A stretch of DNA of 64,000 nt. Source: Phlebotomus papatasi. Taxonomy: Eukaryota > Arthropoda > Insecta > Diptera > Psychodidae. The first letter of the stretch is position 1; each line of letters opens with the position of its first letter. Positions 1 through 10,600 of this stretch are shown in pieces. Where the stretch lies: NCBI RefSeq assembly GCF_024763615.1, contig NC_077224.1:51098712-51162711 (forward strand), given 5' to 3'. The notes beneath the pieces were generated by a model. The model was not told the origin of the DNA. It did no database searches and saw only the letters and a list, made by a program, of their open reading frames with translations. The position numbers were made by a program, and so were the translations under genes.

Positions 1-316
1 AGGGGCAATTGAGGCAATTGTAAACATGAGGTGCCGTAGATGCAGGTGACTTTGACCCCCTACTGTTCGTAACAGGGGCATGACATTTCCTATATGTTTC
101 TAGCGAGCCGAAAAACTTTTGAGTTTATTAGCTGTTTTCTGTAACTGTAGAATGAATTAGCAAAAAATACTAATACAAAATAAAAGCTAATTTAATAACG
201 AAGAGACAACCGAAAACTCTAAATTGACAACCTACGTAGTTTTGGAGATATCTCGTGAAATGTGTACGAAAACAGGGAAAAAATTACACTAAAACCGGTC
301 GCATTTTTCAGAGCTA

Positions 317-472
317 ATGTCACCCCCTTGGTTCGTAAGCTTTTCCTTAAATTCTAATGTTTAAGAATGGTCATCACCTCACCGATCACAGATGGTAGAT
401 CAGATTGATAAAAACCATCCTTAAGTGCTAGAATTAAGGAAAGCCTACGAAAAGTAGGGGGTCAATGTTGAG
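317..472. repeat. Foldback (inverted-repeat) element
   Basis: Two imperfect arms face each other. The left arm starts near TGTCACCCCC and runs through TTCGTAAGCTTTTCCTTAA. The right arm carries TTAAGGAAAGCCTACGAA and ends near AGGGGGTCAATGTT. A third related end, with GACCCCCTACTGTTCGTAA, lies at about 53-75. Nothing in it looks coding. It is probably a miniature inverted-repeat transposon, but no clean target duplication was resolved. Confidence 0.5.
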
Positions 473-756
473 ATTTAATTTCATATGATTTTTTGCCAAC
501 AATAACCTACATAGACAATATTGCCAACATATTAAAATCGATATTTATCGAAGATATTTTCGACTAGACAATGTGATGTTGTCTGACAAATTTTTTTGTC
601 ATAACGGTTACCTTTTGCTATTTGTGCCTATATACTAACAAATTTTAATTTTTTTTATTTGGATAATGATAGTACCCTAAATAAGTGCAAAAAACGTCAA
701 AGTTTGTTAGTACAGTTTATTTTAAAGTTTAAAACTGTCTTAATTTAAGTTGTACT

Positions 757-985
757 TCCAATGAAAAATGAATATGTTTTCAGCACTTTACTGTTCTCAA
801 GTGCTGCAGGTTTATAGACTTATCCTTGTGTTAGTTTCTATCTCGGCTGTTTTCCCCAGTCCTCACCGTGTTCCAAAACCACAAAACAGTCATGACATGA
901 ACCAACACAAAGAAAAGTCGGTTACGTAGAAGCACTTAAGAACAGTAAAGTGCTAGAAAACATGTTCATTTTTTATTGGAATGGC
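757..985. repeat. Foldback element with about 50-bp arms
   Basis: The left arm (about 757-806) contains TTTTCAGCACTTTACTGTTC. The right arm (about 932-985) contains its inverse, GAACAGTAAAGTGCTAGAAA. The pairing continues into CCAATGAAAAATGAA / TTTTTTATTGG on the outside and CTTGTGTTAG / CCAACACAAAG towards the loop. It is non-coding and of unknown family. Confidence 0.55.
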
Positions 986-1417
986 ACCATCAAGAGAACC
1001 ATAAATACTAAAGAGTCGAATCAATGGCTTTCATTGTTCATTCGTCACTGACACTATCTTCATATGGTATGACATAGTTCGAAATATTTCGATTTATTTA
1101 TATTTAAACAAAAAAAAGAAAGGTCTTATCCAAACCAAGTTTAATATTACTAATACATTAAGGAAGATAATATCAAGGAAAAGCATCAGCAATCAGCAAG
1201 TGTTCCTCGAACAGTCAGATTGTCTTAGTATTGTTTCTCTAAAAGAAAATGAATTCAGGGGCAAAAAATTACTGTTTAATGATGTTTTTCGCGTGTAATA
1301 AATTATTACTTAGATCGGTGTAGGGGAGACCGAGGTATAATTAGCCAGGGCTAGAATTAGACAGTGGATTTTTCTCGTTGCCCTTAAAATGTACAATGAG
1401 CAAAGTATTCTCTAATG

Positions 1418-1840
1418 GATTTCGACCGTTTATTGTATAAATATAGTCAAAGGCGGGATTTCGGTCTAATTTATGCTCTGCAATTTTACTTTATTGTTGC
1501 CGACGTTTCGATCCTGGATGGGATCTTCTTTAAGGCATCAAAGTATCAAGGAGAGCAATTGTCAATTTCACATAAAACACTACTTCCTGATCTTGTACCT
1601 TTGAAGCTCTCTCACCCATCACCAGTTGAAGACCAGTTGAAGACCAGTCTTCAACTGGTGATGGGTAAGAGAGCTTCAAAGGTACAAGATCAGGAAGTAG
1701 TGTTTTATGTGAAATTGACAATTGTTCTCCTTGATACTTTGATGCCCTGAAGAAGATCCCATCCAGGATCGAAACGTCGGCAACAATAAAGTAAAATTTC
1801 AGAGCATAAATTAGACCGAAATCCCGCCTTTGACTATATG
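1418..1840. mobile_element. 423-bp near-perfect palindromic insertion
   Basis: Arms of about 195 bp (about 1442-1637 and 1641-1838) pair with only about five mismatches visible by eye. The outer arm sequence is TATAGTCAAAGGCGGGATTT and the centre is near 1640. A 20-bp direct repeat (GAGCAAAGTATT then a variable tail ending TAATG) flanks the insert at 1398-1417 and 1841-1860. It is present once in the uninterrupted relative at 34 kb, so it reads as a long target duplication. Short open frames in both arms mirror each other and are an artefact of the symmetry. The class is uncertain: a palindromic Penelope-like terminal repeat is one option, a foldback DNA element another. Confidence 0.6.
1747..1774 (+). 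other. Hammerhead-like stem motif
   Basis: CTGAAGAA is followed by the stem GATCC / GGATC around a 6-nt loop, and then by GAAA. The bracketing CUGA(N)GA and GAAA boxes are the hammerhead ribozyme core, and position 7 of that core tolerates any base. The inverse copy lies in the left palindrome arm at about 1503-1532. No local helix III with a cleavage site was found, so self-cleavage is not claimed. Confidence 0.3.
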
Positions 1841-1915
1841 GAGCAAAGTATTTTTTAATGAAAGCAGGAACACATTCCCATATTTCCAGAATTATTTATT
1901 AGTCTGATCCGGTGG

Positions 1916-3530
1916 CAGCACAAATCCCGAAAGCCAAAATCCCGAATGTTCAAAATCCTGAAAGGGATGAAATTATATAAAGGAAAATGTTTAGAATAAT
2001 TTCCTAAGACACAGAAGTTTTCCCTTCGCCTCCAGCAAGCGCGGGTGCAATCTTAAAGCTTCATTTGCTGGCTAAAAGTACACCGGTCTCACCTAATACT
2101 TTTGCCTTTCACGAAAACAATGCAGTAGTGGAAAAGTGTTTTTTCCGGTACTCAACGTAGAGACGGTGGCAGACGCATAGAATGAGGAGAAAATGTAGAT
2201 TTTGAAAAAATTATTATTTTTAATAGTGGACCAGCGATGAGGATCAAACTAAGACGTAAGTCAGATAGTAAAAGGTATTAAAAGAAAACATCAAAAATAA
2301 AAAAAAGAATGGTTGACGGAATGTTGAATGTGGCAGTAGATAAATGTACCTAGAGTAGGTAAATGTAAAATAATGAACTTTATTTTTTTTTTTCAAAGTT
2401 AAGCAAATTCACAATTTTCAGAGTTTCTTTTAAATTTTCAATTGCGTGACGTTGATGGAATTAATTTATACATAGGTGAAGGATTATTTTGGGTATTGCT
2501 TTACCTTTGACTCCAAATCTCTGTTGGAATATGCTGGCTCCGCTAAATCCAAATCCAATAATCAAAGCTTAATAATAATACTCTTCAGCAATTCTGTTTG
2601 AGGTCAGACAGAAGCCTATTTTAGACTAATTAAATTAGCGGGGAGACTGTAAATCCCAGCTGGGTTTGCCTTGTGGTGCTCCAACTCCTAACGGCAGGAC
2701 AAACACGCATCGTGGCCACTCCTGTATCGACCTTTGAAGTGTGCAAGTACTATAATTACACTCGGTTATATTGTAATCCGGAACAATTGCAATGAACTAA
2801 ACCGAAATGCTGGCGGAAAAGTTGGTCAGTGGTATTACGCTCCATGACGCACATTTGAAATTAATGTTATAACACAAATTAATTTGGTTTAGTCACTCTC
2901 TCAGTGTTTTTCGCAAGATTTTATTGGATTTTGAGTGCTACCACCATGGGCAAGATTGAATTATTTTGATTTTATTACATAATCGCTACAAAAACTATGT
3001 GCATAAGCTTAAAGTAATTTTGCAATTTGATCTAAGTTTATTGTTTAGTGTGTGTCGTCAGTAATATAAACGATTTCAAACAAGCATTTTTTACACTATA
3101 TTGAAAGCTGTTACACAATTTTATCTTGAAAAATGTCTCAATTTTCGGTGCTAACCGAAAACCTGGAATCCCAAATGTGATACTCGAAAATACCGCTGAA
3201 GTTTAAAGTACGCATTTTTAAGAACAATCGATTTGGTCCGATTTATAAATTACTCAAAATATATTCCAAAATAGCTTAATATTAGCAAATAGTGGACGGA
3301 AAAAACATTCCTTTTCCTCGGAAAGAAAGAAAGGTGTATTTTTTTCGTCTACTATCTGCTACAACTCAATATCGAAAATACCTCCAAAATAATTAAGAGT
3401 TATAGAATTGATTTTTGGGAAAAAACTACTTATTGATTCATAAAAGGTTCATAGCCGATTGGAACTGGTGCACACTTCTCGGAAATTCCAATATTATTTC
3501 CAATTTCTTTTGAAAAATGCCCTTACTTAG
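1916..3530. other. No gene seen; AT-rich non-coding sequence
   Basis: I see no convincing exon here. A somewhat GC-richer patch at about 2640-2760 might be a decayed retroelement end, but no protein match is visible. Part of the ACCGATTT / TTCATAACCGATT interspersed repeat family lies at about 3205-3460. Confidence 0.4.
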
Positions 3531-3534
3531 GTGT

Positions 3535-3867
3535 ACTGCAGTCCTTTAAGAAACAAGGCCTCCGCTACCACACCTTTGCATATTTCGGCGAGTGTCAGCC
3601 ATCACCCATTCCGCCAGCATCGAAGGACACTTATAGTTCTTTAAGAACATCATCCACAAGACTTTTTTCCCTCTGGTTCCAGATTCTATAGGATAGGTAT
3701 TCTCTCGTCATGCATTCGGTACAGATGAACAAGGCCAGCTCATTCTTCTCGCTTGAATAGAGGCCACAATCTTGGGTTCTTTTTACAGTTGCTCCAATTC
3801 TTGGTTTAACCTGGTCGTCTTCGGATCGGCCCCAAACTTTGGCAGAATGTGTTTGGCCACTTCCTAA
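3535..3867 (-). pseudogene. Broken coding remnant, family not recognised
   Basis: Read on the minus strand from about 3867 there is a protein-like frame (EVAKHILPKFGADPKTTR, then LNQELEQL) that hits a stop. Adjacent frames continue with coding-like sequence: TQDCGLYSSEKNELALF, CTECMTREYLSYRIW and SLVDDVLKEL, then KCPSMLAEWVMADTRRN and finally GSGGLVS with a stop near 3546. At least two frameshifts are needed, so this is a pseudogene or a decayed transposon protein rather than a live exon. The last bases (GCCTTGTTTCT, then AAAGG) recur on the plus strand near 55340, which favours a repeated element. I do not recognise the family. A QDCG-type cysteine-protease motif is one idea, not a claim. 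Confidence 0.45.
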
Positions 3868-4766
3868 TCACGAATATATGGATGGCTAAAAACCGTTCCC
3901 GTCCGTCCATCCGGCCGCTCTTTTCAGCTTAATACCTTGTAAACCAAGAGAGATAATGACTTGCGGTTTTCGACAAAGATTATATATCGGGTGAAAATTG
4001 CAACTCGGTGCAATTCGGAATTTCAAAATGCGACAATTTAGGGGTAATCGTTTGAAAAATATATATAACTCAAAATCGAGGGATTATCTATAGGGGAGTG
4101 CTGCTTTCAGTCTTCACACAAATTCTGGCGTCGAACACTTCATATATTTCCCTTGTTCTTTTAAAAAATGTGGCCTATCTGTAGCAATATTTTTTAACAA
4201 CTAGTTCTAAGTCACACATTTACTGAAAAAGTAGGTCAGATTTATTAAAGGAATAACGTAAAAATATGAAGTGTTAGAAGCTAGAGAGTGTGCGAAACCT
4301 AAAATCCTTCCAGTACTTTTCTCCCTATTTTGTTGAAGCAGTAAAAATTATGTTGTTTAAAAATTATGTTCGGGGAAATGATACCGAACACTCTCAACCA
4401 AAGTCTACTCAAGACCAAGACAAAAGACATTCTATCGGTTTCCAATGCGGAAGACAACATATTTTTGCTTCTCAATTCATCCATGTAGTGCTTGAAGTAT
4501 TTTTGTTTGAATTTCGAAGAGCTTCGAGTGTTACATGAGTCGGTCTTCACTTTGTTGTGGAAAAAACAAAGCATCAAGACCGATAATATAATTGGAAAGA
4601 AGACTCTCCGGAGATGGCCAGTCGATTTGAAGTCACTTCACAAATCAGTGAAAAAAATTTTCCAAAAAAAACCTTCCCAATTGATAACTTGAAAATGATG
4701 ATATTTCCCAATCCCACACAAAATAACGATCCTCAAAAAGTACGAAAAACTTAGTTTAGTCCACCA

Positions 4767-4795
4767 CTGAAGAAGGTCCATATCTAGGACCGAAA
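4767..4795 (+). other. Second hammerhead-like stem motif
   Basis: CTGAAGAA is followed by the stem GGTCC / GGACC around a 7-nt loop, and then by GAAA. Compared with 1747-1774, one base pair changed from A-T to G-C on both sides of the stem, while the CTGAAGAA and GAAA boxes stayed identical. It sits in an unclassified repeat-like region (about 4290-4880) whose short open frames I regard as noise. Confidence 0.3.
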
Positions 4796-4897
4796 GCTCT
4801 GGGCAAGATTGAAGAAGTGTTTTTCTTTGTAAAGTGGCTTCAATTTCAGTGAGCATCACCGCAGAGTCTTCTTTCAAGACCGATAATATTCCTGTAT

Positions 4898-4916
4898 ATT
4901 GTATTGTATTGTATTG
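4898..4916. repeat. Short pentanucleotide microsatellite
   Basis: About four tandem GTATT units. Confidence 0.7.
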
Positions 4917-4919
4917 AAT

Positions 4920-6887
4920 TTATTGAAGATGATTTCCTCATGTTTCCGCCGGAGTCAGAGATCGCTTTCTCTAATTCCAGGTTGAAGAGTACGCACCGTA
5001 GTTCGTCCCCCTATCTAAGTCTGTTTGCATAATATCAGGAAAGCGAAATATCCGATACATGTAATTAAATATTATTATTAATGATTCACAAATCATTTAG
5101 TGAAGTGGTCTTTTATCTTATTAATTAAAAGAGAGAGAATGCATATAATTATCATCCACTTGTACATGAATCACACTCGATACAATCGTGCAATCAACCA
5201 TTACGTTAATAAGGGAGCTTCGATGAAAGGATCACAATTAATTACCACACCGCGAAATTGGTCAGAAACATGGGGTAGAATGGGATTCCATACACTGGTA
5301 GTGTGCTCTCAATTATGCCAATATAATTCATTTCGGGAAGGTTAGTTATTAAACAAATTATTATGCTTATAGTTGTATCTTCCATTAGGACAACCAATAA
5401 ATCAATTGGACTATGGTTAGATATTGTTATAAGTGGGATTATGCTGGAGCTAAATCTCGAATTTCCTCCCAAGTTATATCAAGTTAGTCAAAAGTGTCCA
5501 AAGCAGAAGACAAAGTTTCATCCACTTTGCACTTTCCAGAAGAAAAAGGAAGACTTTTGAGGATTTTTAAAGCCCAAGTTGTAGCTTTCGTGTTGCTTTC
5601 CTTGTGTGTCAAAATGCCAACGCATTTTCTGTTCCTGACACTTTCTCCGGTATTTTACTTCTTTTTTATGCCCTGAGATTCACTTTCTCCTTTGCACGGA
5701 AAATGCAAAGAATCTCCATCATGGTTTTTAGGACAAAAGCTCTACTGTAGCTTATGCTTTGATGGAAAATCAATCACTGAAAACTCATCAATCCACTTGA
5801 AAGCAAACATTTTGGGTGATATAAAAAATTAAAATAAATTACTATACATAGGGAAGTGGCGTGGGAAAGAATTGAATGCTATTTCCTAATTTTCTGTTCC
5901 TTCTTTTTGTCACCCTAATTCATTTGTGGCTTGATATCATTTTACGGAGAATGAAACTTCGTTTTTCATTCTACTATTTCACTTATTACTGATAGAGAAG
6001 ATTAATTTAATCATTAATTTTCACAAATTCTAGAAATTTTGATAATTATTCCTAATTTTATTATCTCTCGAGTGTATGCAATAAAATCGATTTTGTGCTT
6101 TCAACTTGATTTAATAAATCAATTTAGCTTTTGTTAACCGAAATTAAAGACAATTTATGCCAAAAAGTGGATATATTTTGTAATTTTAGAAAATGAGTAT
6201 GTAAAGGACAAAACAAGTCAATTAATTGGGAACATTTTTAATGCCAATAGGTCCTTTAAGCATTGATTTTGTGGTTTGAAATAAAGTTTGTGTTCAGCAG
6301 AAAATTTTTATAGACCCAGCTTTTGTAATCCGTCCGATGTAATCCAATTCCATTGGAACCGGTTTTGACATTCTTTACGTACATGATATCAATTTTCCAT
6401 TATAATTTTCGATTTCAGTTATAAAAAGTAGATAAAATAATTCTAAAAATTTCCCAAATTACATATGAGTATAAACAGTTATTACTTATACTTGGAAGGC
6501 TTTTGAAAATTTTGTTTAGAAAATTTTTAGAAATACTGTGTTCAGTTTTTCTTACTAATACATTAATTTAAATAAATAAAGTAATTTTAAGTAGAATATT
6601 TAGTTTTAAAGTTTACCACTGTTTTCTAAAATTATAAATGTTTTTAAAATAGATATCTACAGTAGTTTTCGAAACTATCTCCAGAATTGTATAAAAAATT
6701 TGAAAAAAGAAAAGTTTTTGATTAATGTGAAATTAGCCGGTTGAACGGCTAAAGTCCCTGTCATTATTATAAAGCCCCAAAGACTGATTGGGTACACAAT
6801 GTGCCTTGTCCCTAGGGTTAGCACTCTGAGTAGGAGATAAAGGGTGTGCAGTGCATCTTTAAAAGCCTATTAGTGAACATACCTACC
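4920..6887. other. No gene seen; AT-rich intergenic sequence
   Basis: Open frames here are short, overlap on both strands and have no recognisable content. A GC-richer patch at about 6725-6880, just before the BEL insertion, is probably repeat-derived (for example ACACAATGTGCCTTGTCCCT). The sequence resumes after the element at 13757 with an AATGTGCCTTCC motif, which may be a related piece. Confidence 0.4.
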
Positions 6888-7141
6888 TGTTGGAAACGCG
6901 AGCGCTAACTGGCGGAAATATTTGAAGATTTATTATGTAAGCCCTTCCGGCACATTTGTCAGTCTTTTTGTAGAAAGCGTGGCGTGACGTGCATTTGTGA
7001 ATTTTCATAGGAAAAGAATTTGCGTAAGTTAGGATATTTCCTCATGTTAAAAATCTATTTAATTTAGTAATATTTATTGGTTAGATTTGGCTGAACTCCT
7101 TGGGAGACGATCAAGCTAAGTCCTGAGTCAGGAAAAAGAGT

Positions 7142-7148
7142 TATATAA
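7142..7148 (+). promoter_or_regulatory. TATA-like box in the 5' LTR
   Basis: TATATAA lies 254 bp into the LTR. It is the best TATA candidate for the element transcript. The minus-strand copy has the same box at 52529-52535. Confidence 0.45.
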
Positions 7149-7432
7149 CTTGGTAGGTTCGATAAACGATTGAAAGAAATTTAAAATGGCGTCAGGATAA
7201 AAATTATTAATTGAATTACAGGTTGTAAACTTTCAAAAAGCTTGAGGTTGGTGGAAGCAAACGGAGGCCGTTTGAGATTAAAGTAAGGATTGAATTGTTT
7301 GAATTAAAGAAATGAATTGAAGTGTATATTTATTTTAGGGACCACCAACATTCATTTATTCATTTGTAATCAGCCATTTAGTCATCGCCAAAGTAATCAA
7401 GTCCTTGCAGTCCGCCACGGGGAAATTGAGTT

Positions 7433-7444
7433 AATAAAAATAAA
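7433..7444 (+). terminator. Tandem AATAAA signals in the LTR
   Basis: Two adjacent AATAAA hexamers lie about 55 bp before the LTR end, where the R/U5 boundary is expected. The same signals in the 3' LTR (13693-13704) would direct polyadenylation of the element RNA. Confidence 0.5.
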
Positions 7445-7498
7445 TACAGTCCACTATCTCTTGATTTGTTTGACCCAGGGGACTTGGTCCCCAACAAG

Positions 7499-7514
7499 TG
7501 GTCCTTCTCACCGT
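7499..7514 (+). promoter_or_regulatory. Candidate primer-binding site
   Basis: TGGTCCTTC begins 2 nt after the 5' LTR. TGG is the complement of a tRNA CCA tail, and TGGTCCTTC fits the 3' end of tRNA-Tyr as I remember it. The match weakens after 9 nt, so the tRNA identity is tentative. Confidence 0.5.
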
Positions 7515-7626
7515 GGATCAGTGACTGCAACGGACTGCAGAGGATTTGATTGTTCTGTCCGGAAAGGACCGCGATTGTCGCGATTGTGATTCTTGATTTG
7601 TGAGGGCTTTCCAGACGAATAGCACG

Positions 7627-10600
7627 ATGCCTCGCAAGAGCCAAAGGGCAACAAAAGGTCGACCTCCAAATCGTTATGGCTTTGATGAGGAGGATGACGA
7701 CCTTGAACTGACTCTCACTCAGGCTAAGATTGAGAGAACTCGTAAGGAAATGGAGTTTTTGTCATTGCGGGAAAAGGAACTTGAGTTGCGCCAAAGTATG
7801 ATGAAATCTAAGCGGATGAATTCACCAACAATTCTGGGGGATGTTCAGGGGGATATTCCAAGGACCTCAACACCTTTTTCATCGAATTCACGCAAGAAAG
7901 TTGAACTTTTCAACCCTCTGGTTACGAGGGGAAATGTCGTGTCTGATGATGAAGAGGCACCAGTGAATCTGGACGTGATCGTTGACAGGTTTGCAGAGTT
8001 CCAGAAGAAACTGATTGACGACGCAGCCCCGAAGAAGGAAGTTCTCACAATGACAAATGATCAGTTCCATTCGGCAATTCAGGAAGCTGTGAAGGCTAAA
8101 GAGAGAGAAATTGCCACCAAACTTACTGGCTCCAAAGTGAAGCAAAATGCCACTAATGATGTGGACAAACACTCGAAGACGTCATCGGATGTTTTGGAGG
8201 TCATGGAGCGTTTTCTTGTACGCCAATCTTTTGGAACAGATGTACAAAAGTTTGATGGGAGTGTGAAGGAATGGCCGTTGTTCCGTGCTTGGTACGAGAA
8301 CACTGCCCAGACGTGTGGATATACGGATGTTGAGAGACTCAACCTGCTTCAGAGGTGTCTCACTGGAGAAGCCAAAGAAACAGTCAGATTTCTTCTCTAC
8401 TCAGCATCGAATGTGAACAAGGCTTTGTCGTCACTGGAAGAGCGATATGGACAACCTGAACATCTGATTCGCACCATGATTGCACAGGTGAAGGCTTACC
8501 CACCTGTAAGAGTAGACAAGCCGGAGAGCTTGGTTGAATTTTCCACTATGATGGTGAACATGGTAGCAGCGATTGAGGAATTCAACCGAATGTGCTACAT
8601 TGATAATCCCCAGCTGCTGGATGAACTTGTGCTAAAGCTCCCGATGTCAATGCAGATTTCTTGGTCAGAATTCCAGGTGACCAAGAGCTACGTGACAGTG
8701 AAAACCTTGTGTGACTGGATTGCGGTAAAGGCCAGGGCGGCGAATTATCGTGTACAGGTTAGGGACTCAGCGAAAATTGAGCAGAAACCTGTCAAAGGCA
8801 AAACCGTGGCAACTGTCAATGAATTGACCGAGCTGAGAGCCGAAATGGCGACATGCAGCTTTTGCAAGGGAAAACATGCCCCACAAAATTGTGAGACTTT
8901 TAAGAAGCTCAAAATAAGCGACAGATGGAAGATTGTGAGAGAAAAGGGAGTTTGTTTCAGATGCTTGAAGCCAAATCATTCTCTCTCAACTTGCAGTGAT
9001 AACGGAAAATGTCCAAAACCTGGTTGTGGTCAGAAACACCACAATCTTCTCCACAGAGATGACAAGCAGCAAATGTTCTCTCTAGCTCAGAGAGAAGATG
9101 AGGAGAAGCTAGATGCTTCAGATTTCCCTACTGAGACTGATCAGGACTCGGATCAGGAAGATGAAATTTCCCCACAGAGGGGAATTGTGATGACTGGAGC
9201 CACAGTGGCTCATGCCAATACGAGTAATAAGATTCTCATGAAGATACTTCCGGTGTATGTTACTGGACCGAAAGGTACCTTGAAGGTCTACGCCTTTTTG
9301 GATGAGGGCTCCATGCTGACAATGATGAAGGCATCTCTAGCAGAGAAATTGGGGCTTAGTGGACCAAAGTGCCCTCTGACGTGGCAAGGAGCTGGACCGA
9401 CAGCATGTACTGATCTGACATCGACTGTTGTCAACTGTAGAATCAGAGGTACTCATCCCAAAGCCAAGGAGTATTTAATGCAGAAAGTTAGGACTGTCTG
9501 TGATTTAAGTCTCCCTAGGCAGACAGTGGATATGGAAGCACTGTCACGGGACTGGAAACATATGGCCGATGGTCATTCTGAATCCATGGTGGATGCAGAG
9601 CCCGATCTGCTGATAGGGCTGGACAACACTCCCTTGATTGTGTCACGGGAGATTATCCACGGACCGTGGAACGCTCCCTATCTGGCTTTAACTTGGTTAG
9701 GCTGGGTAGTAATGGGAAAATTGAATAATCAAACCTCATGTGAGGTAAAGACCTACTCCTACTCTATTGTGGAACGCAAAGATGAGCTGTATGAAATGGT
9801 GAAGAATTCCTTTTCCTTGGAGGGCTTTGGTACTGAAGGTCAAGAGAAGGTACTCTCTCGTGAAGATAAGAGAGCTCTTGAAATCATGAAGCGCACCACC
9901 CGTAGGACGAGTGATGGGCGTTTCGAGACAGGATTGCTGTGGAAGCAAGGTCATCAACCAATTGTGCCAGAGTCAAGAGATGTAGCTGTCAAGCGCTTGT
10001 ACACCATGGAGAGGAAACTAGACAGAGATCCGGCATTGGCCGAGGCTTACTGTGCCAAGATAAGTGATCATCTTGAGAAGGGATACTTGATAAAGCTCAC
10101 AGAAGAAGATAGGATGACTCCTACTGGAAATACTTGGTATCTTCCACACTTTGCGGTTTTTCACCCGGCTAAGGGAAAAATTCGAGTGGTATTTGACTGT
10201 GCGGCTAAGTCAGGGAATGTATCACTTAACGATCTGCTGATGAGCGGGCCAGACTTATTGAAATCACTTCCGGCAGTGTTGGAAAACTTCAGAAAGGGTA
10301 AATTCGCATTCACTGGAGACATCAAGGAGATGTTTCATAGAGTTTATGTTAGGGCAGAAGATACCAACTATCAAAGAATCCTATGGAGAGGAATGGATAG
10401 GAAAAATGAGCCAGAAGAGTACAAGATGAATGTGATGACATTTGGGGCATCTTGTTCTCCCACTCTAGCGTCATATGTGAAGAATCTAAATGCCCAAGAA
10501 TATGCCGAAGAATTCCCAGAGGCAGTGAAGGGAATACTACACAATACATACTGTGACGATTATCTGGGATGTGCAGATACCATTGAGGAGTCTCGCGGAT

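Larger units (their letters stand above)
1320..1915 (+). repeat. Interspersed repeat interrupted by a palindromic insertion
   Basis: The flanks 1320-1417 and 1841-1915 together match one uninterrupted copy on the minus strand at about 33965-34115. Shared blocks include GACAGTGGATTTTTCTC, TTAAAATGT, GAGCAAAGTATT and AGTCTGATCC. The downstream copy serves as the empty site for the insertion at 1418-1840. The repeat begins with TAGGGGAGACCGAGGT, the end sequence shared by several TA-flanked repeats in this window. Confidence 0.65.
6888..7496 (+). repeat. 5' LTR of BEL/Pao copy 1
   Basis: The LTR is 609 bp and starts TGTTGGAAACGCG and ends GGTCCCCAACA, with the standard TG...CA termini. It is identical by eye to 13148-13756. 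It contains a TATA-like box and tandem polyadenylation signals, described separately. Confidence 0.95.

Noticed and set aside
1415..1750. 111-codon plus frame and 63-codon minus frame
   Set aside because: Both are produced by the near-perfect palindrome, and their sequences mirror each other.
4290..4877. Four overlapping 66-92 codon frames
   Set aside because: They lie on both strands with no family content. The region looks like repeat.
7600..7626. Extended start of the Gag-Pol frame
   Set aside because: The extra nine codons begin with GTG, which is not a normal start in insect mRNA. ATG 7627 (and 52050 in copy 2) is used instead.
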